Shown: in pieces, positions 21,481 to 32,855 of the stretch
How the letters are laid out: each line of letters opens with the position of its first letter
How positions within the stretch are numbered: the first letter of the stretch is position 1
From: Lepidostoma basale
Taxonomy: Eukaryota; Arthropoda; Insecta; Trichoptera; Lepidostomatidae
DNA length: 64,000 nt
Assembly (NCBI GenBank): GCA_022606425.2
Contig: JAHDVF020001599.1
Location: forward strand, 186,001-250,000
Reading direction: 5' to 3'
Notes under the pieces: model-generated
Databases searched by the model: none
The model's input: the letters and a program-made list of their open reading frames with translations, nothing else
Told to the model about the DNA's origin: nothing
Position numbers and translations under genes: made by a program

Positions 21481-21714
21481 AAGGCAGATAAAAGCTTCCT
21501 CAATCAAATAATTAAAAACTTTATATTACTAGTTCTTCTTGTTTTGACCACTTTTTTCAGCTCGCTGCCATCTTTTGGTGACCAGATTCATAATATGCCA
21601 GCAAGCTGCCGAAACTGTTTGAAACTATTAACAAATTAAATTATAAGTGAAATAAAAAAAAATTAAATTTTTCGTATTTCTATTTTAATTATCATAACCT
21701 ATTTACAATCAATT

Positions 21715-21952
21715 TCTACCTACTTAATATGAATGATAACGCCCGTTTTCTAGAAAGTTTATTATATCATTGGAATGACGGTTCGCATTTCAAAGGCATT
21801 ATCAAATGTTAATTATCAAGTTTGATAATGCCTTAGAAAAGCTAGACATATCCTTTCCATAAGATAAATTAAAACTTCCAGAAAAATAAAAATGTTTTCA
21901 TTTGTATTAATCATTTAATATTGAAATTTACTTAGTGAGAAAAAATAAATTA
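21715..21952. repeat. HH2 foldback
   Basis: Left arm ATGAATGATAACGCCCGTTT, TCTAGAAAGTTTATTATATC, CAAAGGCATTATCAAA. The right arm has TTGATAATGCCTTAGAAAAGC, then TAGACATATC and AAACTTCCAGAAAA. GAAAC has decayed in both arms. Confidence 0.72.
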
Positions 21953-21954
21953 CT

Positions 21955-22916
21955 TCTGTACACGTCTTTAGAAAAGATATAAGTGACGAGTTTGTATTAT
22001 CTGAAAAATTTCCAAAATAATATGAAAATACAATACTTATCTAAAATATTTTGAACGTGAATCCACAACACAAAGTAAGGATTGCGAATATAGAAGAAAA
22101 TATAATTTATCTATAAAACATACGTCTTTCAATAACTAATATTATGTGTGTATACATATCGTACTACTGTATTTAAATCACTTGAGAAATACTAATATGT
22201 TGTGTTAGATATATGATTTCTTCTATTTCGTATTTATCATCACATGCAAAATAGGTATAATAAAAATATTCACATATTATTTATCATCGTTTGTTAGTGA
22301 AATTAGTATAAAACTCGTTTTTGGATTATGTCATTTTTGAAATACTAGTGAAAAATGATTAAGCATTATATAATACTAGTATAAAGAAAATGTTCTAGAC
22401 ATCACGCCCTTTTTTAAAGGAAATGAAGTGTCCACCTCCCCAATTTCTACCCGAATGTAATTATTGTAAAAAAATGTTTTGTGTATACTCCAAAGTATGA
22501 ATTATTCATTAATTTATCCATTCAACAACTTTGGTTCTGCAAGAAAGAGTTTATTCCCTTTAAAGATAAGTTTAGAAAATAACTGATATTACTAAACTTA
22601 TTGAAGTGCCTATCTGAAAAGCAGGATTAAAATTCTCAATGAAAAATTCTATTATTAATTTTAATGCCGAAAGTTTTCCAATTGAGGCCAACAAACATTC
22701 TTGACGATTATGAGATTTTGTTCCGAACTCGGCCGCATTTTTTCTGACTTTTTTATAGGAGGAGCCACCTTACTACCACTTTGAATATGAAAGTAGCCGG
22801 TTTCTTCACGTTTCTTGCTAGCACAACTCTTCTTTCGATATTAATGCGAACTATTAATTATCTCAGATATTCAAGACGTTAATATTTTTGAACAAATACA
22901 AATTTAACTAACTAAC
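21955..22916. other. Unassigned; Penelope-like 5' motif near 22040-22095
   Basis: 22040-22095 on the minus strand (CTTCTATATTCGC...TTTGTGTTGTGGATTCAC) matches the segment preceding the Penelope-like domain at 59110-59155 and the start of HH4 at 38736. The rest is unassigned. Confidence 0.45.
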
Positions 22917-22947
22917 TATTCAATTCAATTCAATTCAATTCAATTTA
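22917..22947. repeat. (ATTCA)n microsatellite
   Basis: Five to six AATTC-type units. This is possibly the 3' tail of a minus-strand non-LTR element, because AT-rich UTR-like sequence follows. Confidence 0.6.
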
Positions 22948-23133
22948 TTTTTAAATCATAAACATTACAGTATATAACCAAAGCGCTTATGACTATACAG
23001 GTAGGTAAAAAAAAACTACTTTAAACAGTAAATACAATAAAGAAATTTAAAAATAGACAAAAACACAAAAAACACGAGATAATTAAAAAATAAAGACCAA
23101 ATAAATAATTAGAAACAATAAGAAGAACAACAC

Positions 23134-23565
23134 AAACTAACTAACTAACTATCACGCTGTCTACCCGGAGGGGTAGGCAGAAAGAATGGAACGCCACACT
23201 GTTCTGTCCTGACAAACTTCTCTCGTTTCCTCTACATTCATACATCTTGTCATGCACGCACGTCGATTTCCCCGACTCCTCACGTGACCGACATTAAATA
23301 TTTGATTGATTTGATCATGCCACGTTTTACTCGGTCTTCCTCTATTTCTATTTCCGTTCACGTAGTTTACATATACCTTCTTCACCAATCTGTCTACACT
23401 CATTCTTTCCATGTGTCCTAACCGCATTCATTCACACCGCATTCACTTCTAATACTTACATTTGACACTCTATCAAATACAAATTTACCACACATTCGTC
23501 TTAGAGATCTCATTTCGACTGCATTTATTCTACTTTCAGCATTATGCACTGCAATTACAATTTTA
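23134..23565 (-). pseudogene. RTE-A 3' region
   Basis: 88-codon open frame 23161-23427 (MRLGHMERMSVDRLVKKVYVNYVNG through VCQDRTVWRSILSAYPSG). On the plus strand it starts with the AACTAACTAACTATCACG tail and continues to the LRRMCG...ESRINAVEMR segment near 23565 after a deletion. Confidence 0.83.
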
Positions 23566-23574
23566 AAGTAAATG

Positions 23575-23880
23575 TCTTAATACTTTGAGGAACAAAATAC
23601 CGAATAGTGAAATTAGACACTGGACAAAACTTGTAGATGTGATGGACCGTTTTGCTAAAATAAAATGGAAATGGGTAGGACATGTTGTCAGACAGTAAAT
23701 GGATAGAAGAGCATTCAGAGTCATAATGTGGTGACCATGGGAAGGAAAAGAGACATCGCTCGAACCCAGAAAATAAGGGAGAAAAATATATATAAGAGTC
23801 CTGTAGGATAGACGAAAATGAAGACTATTTTAAGAAGCTAAAAGCAACAATGGAAAAATGTTAAGAGAAAATAAGGCAAG
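23575..23880 (+). pseudogene. RTE-D fragment
   Basis: Encodes VLILRNKIPNSEIRHW, DVMDRFAKIKWKWVGHVVRQ and DRRAFRVI with later stops. This is the WKWAGHVAR-type carboxyl end of another RTE-like family. Confidence 0.65.
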
Positions 23881-24039
23881 AAAATAAATATTTAATATAC
23901 CACGTCTCTTAGATGCATTTATTTAATTTAAAAATAGTATGAAAAGATTTAAAAATTCAAATTCATTCATCGTATTTGAATAGTATTTTTTGAATATAAG
24001 TGCCAAATTATACATTTCTATTTTTTTTCATGATCAATT

Positions 24040-24262
24040 GCGGGACATGTTCCAAGATTGGTAAACGATAGATGGAGCAGAAGGGTGGTGAAGTGAAGAC
24101 CCCGCGAAGATAAAAGAAACAGAGGGAGACCCCCTACACGATGGTTCGATTTCATTTGAAGAATTGCTGGCGTTTGGATGCGAAAGGCACAAGACAGGAA
24201 TACGTGGAGAAGTATGGGGGAGGCCTATGTCACGTAGTGGACGACAACGGCTGTTTAAGTAA
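24040..24262 (+). pseudogene. RTE-D 3' end
   Basis: Frame with AGHVPRLVNDRWSRRVVK, RGRPPTRWFDFI, RIAGVWMRKAQDRNTWRSMG and EAYVT, ending near GACGACAACGG. Confidence 0.68.
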
Positions 24263-24309
24263 GTGAGAATTTATTTTAAATTTATAATTTTTTTCCCCAT
24301 CAAGTAGTA

Positions 24310-25076
24310 CATAGCCATAAAATGTAATTAAACTTCTAGGAAACGGATATTATCATATCCAAAATTTTAATATTAAGGAAGAGTTTTCCGAGATCCTAAT
24401 GTGCTCAGACTCCTATACAACGCATTGGTTCGGAGCAGACTCGAAAGTGGTTCTATGATATGGAGTCCTCACGAGGCGAGATATTCCGTTATGTTGGAGA
24501 AGGTTCGGAAAAAAATTCTGATGTATCTCTACATGAAAGAGTATGGTAGTTATCCGTGGCTCTATCCCACGGCATTTCTGTTAGGAATGCTTGGAACCAA
24601 TTCATTGCAGCTTTGATGGGCATCTCATTACCCATTTTTTTAAATTAATCAGGGAATATTTCGATAACTCGGCCTTGCTAGAGGATGTTGGTATTTTTGC
24701 CCCTGATAGATTTCTTCAACAGCGACAGCACAGATTGTTTTACCTACCGGCCACCAGAACCAATCTGCCTCTGGTGACACCGGTGGAAAAAACAATTACT
24801 CTGCTGAACGCGGTCTCCTCGGAGATCAACGTCTTTCACATTAGTGAAAGTACGTTCAGGAGACAAATATTCTTGACTTTAGAATGTATCTTGTCTTCCT
24901 AATGTCGAACCATCTCTACTGCGTTCCTGGTACTATATTGTATTTTTATAATATTTTATCTGTACTCAAAAGATGTCTTAAACATTCCTGTTTCTAATGA
25001 TTTTTGAGTTAATAAACTGATTTGATTTGATTTAAATATGTGTGTAGTTTTTCATCATTCAAGAAACAATAAATGA
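24310..25076 (+). mobile_element. JK element inserted in an HH2 element
   Basis: HH2 right-arm sequence (AATTAAACTTCTAGGAAAC, 24318-24371) is interrupted by JK 24372-25042 and resumes as TTTTTCATCATTCAAGAAAC and AATAAAT (25050-25076), the HH2 3' terminus. JK encodes LRLLYNALVRSRLESGSMIW, VRKKILMYLYMKEYGSYPWL, then after a frame change RFLQQRQHRLFYLPATRTNL and TPVEKTITLLNAVSSEINVF. The 3' UTR ends AATAAACTGATTTGATTTGA. RT catalytic boxes are absent. Confidence 0.82.
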
Positions 25077-25084
25077 GCCATTTC

Positions 25085-25509
25085 CCACTGTGGTTATCTA
25101 AAAAATATCCGAATGGGCATTTTGTAACATCCTGAATATTTCTCGTATTTTTAAAAAGCTCTTTTGTCGATCATTGGTATTTTTTTTACAAATCCTGTAG
25201 TTTCTTCCGCTACGGAGAGTAGATGAAACAGATCGTTGCAAGGTATTCGAGTCTGCTAAATTTACATTGCAAAAGAAACGAAGAGAAGAGCAAACAATCC
25301 TAATGAATCGAAATAATGCAGCGGGATGGGAGCCTTTTGTGAATTCTGGGATCAAAGGATGTACAGGGTGTTCTAGTTATAAGAATTTCATGTAACTCAT
25401 AGATATATGATAGATATAGTATAATAAATGCAAGATGAAACGAATTGTCCCTCTGAAATATGATATTATATAATCTTTTTGAACTTGCTGTAGACTAAAG
25501 AATTTATTG
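25085..25509. other. Unassigned
   Basis: The minus-strand open frame 25098-25355 has no recognisable feature. TACAGGGTGTTCTAGTTA near 25360 resembles ends seen on some DNA transposons, but no partner end was found. Confidence 0.3.
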
Positions 25510-25615
25510 TTACAGAAGTGATGCTGAACTCCAGAAATCTATCCATTCTTTTAGGAGTCTCCCTGGTGGACGCTGTTCATCTGCCATTCCTATCCTGGCA
25601 AATGACAGCAACTTA
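25510..25615 (-). pseudogene. RTE-C tip
   Basis: Minus strand encodes EQRPPGRLLKEWIDFWSSAS, equivalent to the GRPPKRWRDSWSS end. Confidence 0.6.
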
Positions 25616-25884
25616 AATTGTGGCCCATTACCTAATTTTTTTTGCGTTTAAGCTAACTATACTTTTATGGCAAAAACACGTCTAAGTTATTTCTTAGAAC
25701 TGTATTCTTACTTTTAAAACTTAGTTTGCACAAGAAAACTTATTTTAAATGATAAAATGTAGCAAAAAACAAAATAAAACTATAAACCCGTTTATCTCAA
25801 AACTACTATTTTTAACTTGCGGCTTTTTGCCTTTGCACATTAGTTCATGCAGAGCTATGTTAGTTAGAAAGTTTTAACCCTGAG

Positions 25885-26380
25885 ATTGGTTTGCAGCAAT
25901 TTATTCTATTATTCTCTTCCATTCTTCCCTGTCTTGTGCGGCTCTTTTGAAATCTGGATATGATGAGCAGCGCACGTCCACCAACAGGTCCTCCAGGTAC
26001 TCTCGGCGTGGGTGTCCCCTAGAGTTTGACACCTCGGTCATACCCTCCATTATGGCATGCAAGAGACCTTCTTGGCGTATTACATGGCCAATCCATCTTG
26101 CACGCCTTTCGGACAAGGTCCTGGGCAGGCGCCTTCCTCCTTTGATTCTTTGAAGAACCTCCTCATTCGTGATGTGGTCTCTTTAGGAAATTCCTAATTG
26201 TCCTCTATAGGACCACATCTCAAGAGCTATGTATGGGATTCATTATCAGTTCATGTCGGAGACAGTACCCTTGACGCTGTCGTCCCCATCTGACCCCTTC
26301 TAGAACCTTAAAGACCTCTCGGATTGAGGTGATGCTTACACGATCACACAGTCTTTCCAGCAGTAGCACGTAGAGTTATA
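25885..26380 (-). pseudogene. RTE-E carboxyl-terminal fragment
   Basis: Minus open frame 25901-26116 reads MSERRARWIGHVIRQEGLLH, AIMEGMTEVSNSRGHPRREY, then AAQDREEWKRI. Plus positions to about 26380 continue upstream RT-thumb-like sequence with frameshifts. It is typical of RTE-like elements but distinct from A to D. Confidence 0.68.
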
Positions 26381-26384
26381 TTAT

Positions 26385-26645
26385 TCCATATTTTTATAAT
26401 ATTATGCTTAGACAACACGTTTTTGCACTTTTCACAAATATGTTTCGGACAATACACGTTATTCTTCACTATTAAATAAGTGACTGTAATTTTTTTAACC
26501 ACCCTACGTATTTGAACGTACGTGATACGTTCACTTTGACTTACCATTCTGCGCTATCCCGTATCAAGTACGCGCTTGAGAAAAAGTAATGTACCTTAAA
26601 TGTACAAACTTTATTGTTCAAAAACATTTTCCTAAATAACAAAGC
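26385..26645. other. Unassigned
   Basis: No feature recognised. Confidence 0.35.
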
Positions 26646-26649
26646 CCGA

Positions 26650-26714
26650 AAAAATAGCGTACTTGCAAGACACGGTGATTGAATGTAGAGGAAACGAGAG
26701 AAGTATGCCAGGAA
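26650..26714 (+). pseudogene. RTE-A short fragment
   Basis: ACTTGCAAGACACGGTGATT, AATGTAGAGGAAACGAGAGA and AGTATGCCAGGA match the MNVEEAREVCQ region. Confidence 0.55.
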
Positions 26715-26985
26715 AGTATGCCTCTGGTGATGCTGGTGAGGAGATCAATAAAACTGCTGAACATGGTCGCTTCGGAGATTTATGTATTTCATATTCGTGA
26801 AAGTACGTTCAGAAGACAAATACTGTGGAGAGTATCTTTTATTCCTAATGTCGAACCATCTCTCATGCGTCCCTGGTATATTATATACGAGATTTATTAT
26901 ATTTTACCTGTTCTTAAACTATTATTTAAAAATTGTTTGTAATATCTTTTGAGAAAATAAACATATTTGGTTTCATTTGAATGAA
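26715..26985 (+). pseudogene. JK carboxyl end and 3' UTR
   Basis: Encodes MPLVMLVRRSIKLLNMVASE, IYVFHIRESTFRRQI. The UTR runs through CGAACCATCTCTCATGCG to AATAAACATATTTGGTTTC. Confidence 0.78.
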
Positions 26986-26989
26986 CAGT

Positions 26990-27557
26990 ATGGCGGTCAG
27001 TTAGTTCGTAAGTAAGTTCCCCAAATTAAATGAAATTCTACCAAAAATTAACCTGCCACAATAGAAAAAAATTTAACTTTTTTTTTTTAAATATGTCAAA
27101 TGCTCATAAAAGTCAGATTATGAAACATCATGTAGAGAGGTTTGAAGTTGGCTTGTTCATTAACCTTCCTGTTACGGGCTTGAAGTAAGGGAGCTTATTA
27201 GGAAGGGCTTAAAAACTATACAATATTCTATTTGTCAGTGGAAATTCTCTCATACAGAAATATACATTGTGATAAGGTATGCTATGGGGAATTATACTAA
27301 AAGTTTTTCATTTTTGAATCAGAATTATCATGGAAACCCCACACCGAAAGTGTGTGTTTTCAATTCATAGAATGTAGTAGCATTATTTAAAAAATCAAAA
27401 TGTTACAATTGGTTGTGAATAAAAAACAATGCGTTATGCATTTATCTGTTTTTATTAAATTTCATTTATATTATACTCACAAAAAAAAAAAAGAAAAAAA
27501 CGTATTCATGATTTCATGAACAATGGTAAGAAATTTTGTTTTGAATTCTATATTAAT
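26990..27557. other. Unassigned AT-rich stretch
   Basis: No feature recognised. Confidence 0.35.
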
Positions 27558-27890
27558 ACATAATGGACAAAATTAAAAACGGATCCCTGAGATGGTTTGG
27601 ATATATGGAACGAATGGATGAGAGTAAAATGGTTTAAAAGTTGTACACAAGCAGCGGAGTGGAGAAAGAAGCCGAGGACGAGCGAGGAAAACATGGCATG
27701 ACCAAATTAATCAATTACTAAAAGGCGGTCACATTCGAAGTCGGAATAATCGACGTGCGTGCATGGTACGATGTAAGAATGTAGAGGAAGCCCGAGAAGT
27801 ATGCCAGGACAAAGCATTGTGGCGATCCATTCTCTCTGCCTACCCCTCCGGGGAAATGGCGTGATGATTAGTTAGTTAGTTAACTAGTTA
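27558..27890 (+). pseudogene. RTE-A 3' end
   Basis: DKIKNGSLRWFGYMERMDES, then (with frame breaks) KTWHDQINQLLKGGHIRSRN, CKNVEEAREVCQDKALWRSI, SAYPSGEMA and stop, followed by GATTAGTTAGTTAGTTA. Confidence 0.8.
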
Positions 27891-27914
27891 TTAATACATT
27901 ATTTAATTAAAAAG

Positions 27915-28050
27915 CGAAGTTTTACTTTATTTTATGGGAGTGACATGTTTTTCTTTACAGTGGCATTATCTTTTGATATTTGATTAAGCTCTATTAAGGC
28001 GAAAATAAATAGATTATAATATGACTTCTAGAAAATGGACGTTTTAAACA
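27915..28050. repeat. HH2 foldback remnant
   Basis: GTGACATGTTTTTCTT, GGCATTATCTTTTGATA and AAGGCGAAAATAAA, then ATGACTTCTAGAAAA. Confidence 0.5.
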
Positions 28051-28054
28051 AAAA

Positions 28055-28735
28055 AGAAAGATGGACGAAACATTCAATTATATGAATAGGTGTGAATGTC
28101 TTGTTTGCACAAGTTCTGTCAGAGAAAAGAGCCAGAAAGTAAACTTTGACTACGCATAGTCATGAATCAGATATAAGATATAATATATACGAATTTGTTT
28201 AAAATCCGTCAATTCTACTAGCAAAGCGAATACATAAATTATATAGTGTTTTAGTAAGAGAAACTTGTGAACTATCAAACAAATGAATATTTATTTTTAT
28301 TTCACCGAGTTTTAGATACGTATTGTGTAGAGAAGGATAAATATAAATATTTAAAGCAAAACATATTTCGTATACTCTATTAAGTAAATGGATTTGAAAC
28401 CTCTAATGCAAATAGTATCCAATTAAAGCAAATGGGATGCAGTTTTAAAAGGTTTTTAAAAACGATGAAACGCTTTTATCTCCCATAAAATTAGCACTTA
28501 AAACCATCTGATCAAACAACCCTTTCTAACTATGGTTTTATCGCCTTTAAAAACGATCTTTTTATAAGTTTCCCGCAATAGACAATACAATAAAACATTT
28601 CATTAAGTGCACATCTCTGTTTTTTCATCATAAAACTTTTTATTTAAAAAAATGAATTTAAATGTTTTGGCTTGATTGTTAAGAAATACTTTTATTTTGC
28701 CTTAAGAATGTGAATACTTATTTTCATCGAGATTT
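28055..28735. other. Unassigned
   Basis: No repeat family match recognised. One of the longer stretches not explained by elements. Confidence 0.35.
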
Positions 28736-28866
28736 GCGTCCATGACGTCACAAGTTCAGTCACGAGTCATGCAAAGCTGCTCAGATTAAACTATAAATAC
28801 GTATTGGCTGTTTCGGAAAGTTCGGTCCTTTTCTTGTATGAAAATCGAATTTATTTGAAAGGTAAA
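28736..28866 (+). promoter_or_regulatory. Possible RNA polymerase II promoter
   Basis: A perfect CRE palindrome TGACGTCA (28743-28750) lies 42 bp upstream of TATAAATA (28792-28799). A start site would be expected near 28822-28830. A consensus-like splice donor AAG/GTAAAA occurs at about 28860. No arthropod TCAGT initiator is seen. This is the only place in the window with this arrangement in sequence not assigned to a repeat. No downstream coding exon was identified. Confidence 0.3.
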
Positions 28867-28869
28867 AAT

Positions 28870-29174
28870 AAAAAAATCATCAATCAAAATATCTTCCATC
28901 GTTAGTCATTATTTTTATTTTTTTGATGATTTATAACTTAAATTGCCCGTGCCAAACAGAATATATAAAATAAATAAGACACAATTTAAATTTTTTTTAA
29001 ATTTAATTTAAATTTATTCTTAATGATCTTTCTTATGAAATAACATATATTTATATCCTTTTAAATAAATTGTGTGATTATGTTCCTATTTGCCACTAAT
29101 TCCAATTTGACTATGTCTTATTTTCAATCGCTTTTTTAAATCTGCATATTTTAGATAATCAATTTGAACCATTC
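28870..29174. other. Unassigned AT-rich stretch
   Basis: No feature recognised. Confidence 0.35.
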
Positions 29175-29300
29175 TGATGCTTCAGCATTATTCATTGTTT
29201 TAATTTTAAAATACTGTTATTATACTCGTGCGTATCATGTATTGTTCCGACAGCTGCTTTGTCAACCTAAGACAAATCTAATCAGATTGGTTACGTATAG
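29175..29300 (-). repeat. HH1b arm, decayed
   Basis: CCGACAGCTGCTTTGTCAAC and AATCTAATCAG correspond to the palindrome, GAAAC, stem II and CTGATGA of HH1b, each with changes. Confidence 0.55.
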
Positions 29301-29854
29301 TTATTTGAAGAATTAATAGACAACGCTATAAGCAAATAGGGGAAAAACAATTATATTTAGTTAAAATGTTACGAGTATCTCCCGGAAAAAGTTAGTTAGT
29401 TTTCGTATAAATGTTCCATACATAGTTTTTAATTGTGGAGATATCCTAATACCATCGAAACAACTTTTATAAATAACCTTAAGGATACATGTTGCACAGA
29501 AAACATGCATTAGAATTCCAGCAAAGCAATTGAAGGTGGAAAGAGAAGAGATAAGATATAGGATAGACCGAAAGGCAGGAGATGAAATGGACCGATTGAT
29601 TACCGGATGGAGAGAGCAATCTTTTCCTGAACACAAACGTCACTGTTGGTTTCTGGGGGTGTATTGGTGTTTACCAATAGGAGTGGGTTTAGATTCGAAC
29701 ATCTTGTTTTGGATTTCTTTTTTTTTAATTCATCGTATCATATATCGTATCATATTGAAAATAAATACACAAATTTTCAAATATAATGCACATTTCATAA
29801 TAATTATAATTTACCCAACGCGAGAAACAAAAACGTACATTTTGTAATAGTTTG
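29301..29854. other. Unassigned
   Basis: Open frames at 29361-29847 show no recognisable protein. Confidence 0.3.
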
Positions 29855-30120
29855 GTAATCATCATCAGCTTATATACGTATTCTTCCACTCCTGGACGTA
29901 GGTCTTCTTCATCTGCTTCCATGCTTGTCGATCCTGGGTAACACGCATCCGATTCATATCGGTGGCCTCTTTAATGTCGTGCCTATATCGAAGTTTCGGG
30001 TCGCAGCTCTAGGAAACCAGCAAAGGAGGCGTTTTGTCCATCTACAGTTAGAGCTATGAGCCTGCCCAGCCCAGTTTAGCGCTGCCACTCTTCCGATGAT
30101 TTCCACATTCCTGTTCTGTT
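29855..30120 (-). pseudogene. RTE-D 3' end
   Basis: Minus strand: GRVAALNWAGQAHSSNCRW, TKRLLCWFPRA, then in another frame MRVTQDRQAWKQMKKTYVQE and W. The WAGH...RW...AQDR..WK...YVQEW order defines RTE-D. Confidence 0.7.
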
Positions 30121-30127
30121 TTTTATG

Positions 30128-30250
30128 TGGAAAGCAACGGGAAACTACCACATCAAAAAGGCCCAAGTGGCATCCCAAGAACCAGGAAAGATATTAATAA
30201 ACTTTTCTACAAACCAATCCCAGTATTGAAACTTAAGACGAAGAGTTCTG
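30128..30250 (+). repeat. Unclassified dispersed repeat (pair with 39225)
   Basis: GGGAAACTACCACATCAAAA and CCCAAGAACCAGGAAAGATAT recur in diverged form at 39225-39330 (GAACCACATTGAAAGGCGAA, CCAAGAACCAGCATAGATG). No coding potential assigned. Confidence 0.5.
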
Positions 30251-30569
30251 GTTTTAATAGTGGTGTTTCTCACTCTGTCCGCTGTACTCATTCCCAACAT
30301 TGCTATTTCTATAGCTCTTTTGGACTATTGATTTACGCTTTTCTGAGACAATGTTAGTTTCAAACCCATAAGTTAACACCGGTAGTACGCATCAGTCACA
30401 CACATTCGGCTCATGGTTTGGGTCTGGTTATATATAGAATATTTATATCATAATATAGAATAATTGTTGTCTTGCTGATATAATATTGTTTTCTGAAATA
30501 TGATAAATATAATTTTTTTTTTAAATATTTTTAAGAAATAACTTATTTTATGAATAACGTATTGATTGT
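30251..30569. other. Unassigned
   Basis: No feature recognised. Confidence 0.3.
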
Positions 30570-30650
30570 ATCTTGAATAATGTTGGGAAACTCCATATTA
30601 AATTATTCATATCAATGAAATCATTTGTTCTTTTGAAGTTTTATTCATTT
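30570..30650 (-). repeat. HH2 terminal fragment
   Basis: TCTTGAATAATGTTGGGAAA, then ACTCCATATTAAATTATTCA is the inverse of the HH2 3' end. Confidence 0.6.
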
Positions 30651-30769
30651 AAGACATTGACGTCTTTCATTTGAGCGAGCGAAATTTTAAAAAAGTCATC
30701 GGAGCAACATTTCGGCGCGGATGTGACCACGATGTAACATGATATTATAATACTTGTATATTACTTTTT

Positions 30770-30998
30770 ATTTTATTTTATCTTAATTTAATTTTTATTT
30801 CCAGTACTATAAGTATTTTAACTCTTAAATATTATGTATACCTTATTTTGTCTTAGTTTAACTTCAATGTTTCTCACTATCATTTGTTGATTGTTAACTA
30901 TTATTTTTAATCTGTGGTAGCATGTAATTGGCCTTATTTTAATTATTCTGAATGTTTCTTTTATATACATATGTTATTGATATCGCTGTATGTTACCC

Positions 30999-31033
<35 letters not shown>

Positions 31034-31036
31034 ATT
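30770..31036 (+). repeat. AT-rich segment ending in (AAAT)n
   Basis: A TAAATAAATAAA run at 31000-31034 terminates a UTR-like sequence. It may be a non-LTR 3' end, but the coding part is absent. Confidence 0.45.
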
Positions 31037-31136
31037 AAAAAAATATACGACGATTTTTTATTAATTAAAGCACTGTTTTTCCACTGTTGTGTTAATTTTT
31101 CTCGACATGTTTTAAAGGATTACTACATAATATTTT

Positions 31137-31200
31137 ATTCAAAAATTTCGAGCATGTGAATAATCAGAAAAATCGACATGCGTGCATGAATAGATTTGTA
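31137..31200 (+). pseudogene. RTE-A short fragment
   Basis: CATGTGAATAATCAGAAAAA and TCGACATGCGTGCATGA match the GHVRSR.N.RACM segment. Confidence 0.55.
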
Positions 31201-31322
31201 AAAAAAAACTGTTGATATGAATTTGATTAAGCCATAGTTTGGCGTAATATTTTAAATAGTTTACTGTCCTTTATAATATAATAAAGTTGCAAAAAACAAA
31301 TGTTGAGAAAGCGAGAGAAGTA

Positions 31323-31975
31323 TCAACTTATTGAAAACTAAGGCATTAACACTGTGGAATTGCATAGTCATCATCATCGGCTGTTTTTCGTGTCCGAGGA
31401 AGACTGTCTTTCACGGTTGTGGGTCCGCATTTGACTGAAGAGCCCGATCCTGGACCCACATATTATGGGGCATCTGGGGCAGAGGAAGTGTCTTGTTATG
31501 GAGCCGTCACCGTCTCCCAGTGGTCTCTCCTTTCTCCTTCTTCTCCTCTCTGCGACGTCATCTCTGCGCTGTGCTTCAAAGTCTTGCGTGCTTCAAAGTC
31601 TTGCGTAGGTCTTCTTTAAGTATTATTTAGGTCTTCTTTTAGTCCTTGGCGCGTTTATTTCAATTCCATAGTAATTATACTAACTAAATAACTTTATTTA
31701 TAATCCACAAAATATTTAAAAAAACACGATATGTTTCGGGAGATACCTCTACCTTCAGGTGTAAATTTATAATAAAATCTAAACATTGAAGGAATTATAA
31801 AAAAAACGAATATAAAATTCGATACAATACAAAGAAACATTACATTTAAATTTAAAAATTAACCTGGGCTAATATAAAAATAAGTACTAATAATTATTTT
31901 TATCAGTAAGAACTAATAAATAATATTTACAATAATAATACATAGTAATAACATGATAATGTAAAATTGTATAAT
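31323..31975 (-). repeat. HH3 element interrupted by an RTE zinc-finger tail
   Basis: HH3 outer segment 31323-31368, a 293-bp insertion (31369-31661), then HH3 continues from 31662. The minus-strand core (31727-31757) is CTGAAGG, T, AGAGGTATCTCCC, GAAACATATC. A body of about 200 bp beyond it is shared with 53820-53985 and 55130-55290, so HH3 exists in a longer form. Confidence 0.75.
31369..31661 (-). mobile_element. RTE-type 3' end with C2H2-like tail and 11-bp duplication
   Basis: Minus strand encodes LCPRCPIICGSRIGLFSQMR followed by TH, then a stop and a GATGATGATG tail. A CxxC...RIGL.S..RTH finger is the known carboxyl end of some RTE-type proteins. It is flanked by AATTGCATAGT (31358-31368) and AATTCCATAGT (31662-31672), an 11-bp target duplication with one mismatch. 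Confidence 0.75.
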
Positions 31976-31984
31976 AATTTAGAA

Positions 31985-32072
31985 AAAAGAAAGTATGTTA
32001 GGAAACAACAGTGTGTCCATTCTTTCTGCCGATTTCTTCAGGGAGATTGCGTGATGGATAGTAAGTTATATA
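31985..32072 (+). pseudogene. RTE-A 3' tip
   Basis: TGTCCATTCTTTCTGCCGAT to GATTGCGTGATGGATAGTAA matches the end of RTE-A. Confidence 0.65.
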
Positions 32073-32074
32073 GT

Positions 32075-32443
32075 ACCTATTTGAAAAATGTATAAATTAA
32101 CAAAAAAAAAGTCATTTAAATTAAGCGATTGACATTAAACCACCCCTGACCAGTCTCTTCGTATTGAGCTACTGTAGAGCAGCGCAAACACAATCGGATG
32201 GATTATTAGCCGCCGTTGGATATGCGACAGGGGACGTTCAAGCGATACCAGCCATTTCATTTCAAACGGAATGAAACTTGTCAATTCTTCAATGGGCTTA
32301 TGGGGAAACTTGGTATATATATTTATATAAAAAATGATAGGTAATATTTGTCAGACTCGTCATGGTTTTATCTTCCTAATGCCAGTTAATATGTTGTAGT
32401 TGCATCTGCAATAATAATTTATAAGTAATTGAAATAAACTTTA
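32075..32443. other. Unassigned
   Basis: No feature recognised. Confidence 0.35.
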
Positions 32444-32855
32444 CTTCTTCTTCTTCTTCTTTTGATAGATCTGACGATCTGTGACACAGAAATCATATCT
32501 CGTCGGATGATGAGATCCAGCTGTCCCTCCATCTCTTAGGCAGTCTTCCAGGTGGGCGGTGTCCGGAAGGGATTTCATAGGCGGCTGTATATGCGAGTCT
32601 GTCACCATCCATTCGGGCTACATGGTCCCTCCAGTATCTTCTTCTGGATCTACTCCACTGAACGATATCCTCTATTTCGCAGGTTTTCCTTATGTCTGCG
32701 TTGCGGACACGATCTCGGAGGGTTTTTCCAGTAATTGATCTTAGGACCTTCATCTCCGATGTTCTTAGTAGTCCCTTGGTTCGCACAGTGTCAGCCCGCG
32801 TCTCTACAGCGTACGTCATGATGGGTCGCACGCATGTTTTGTAAATAAACTTTAC
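32444..32855 (-). pseudogene. RTE-C 3' end, best copy
   Basis: 112 open codons (32493-32831): MRPIMTYAVETRADT, LLRTSEMKVLRSITGKTLRD, IRKTCEIEDIVQWSRSRRRY, DHVARMDGDRLAYTAAYEIP, PPGRLPKRWRDSWISSS, stop, 45 bp of UTR and an (AAG)n tail (plus 32444-32459). The YxxET box is the RTE equivalent of LYGxExW. The catalytic RT is missing upstream. Confidence 0.85.
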
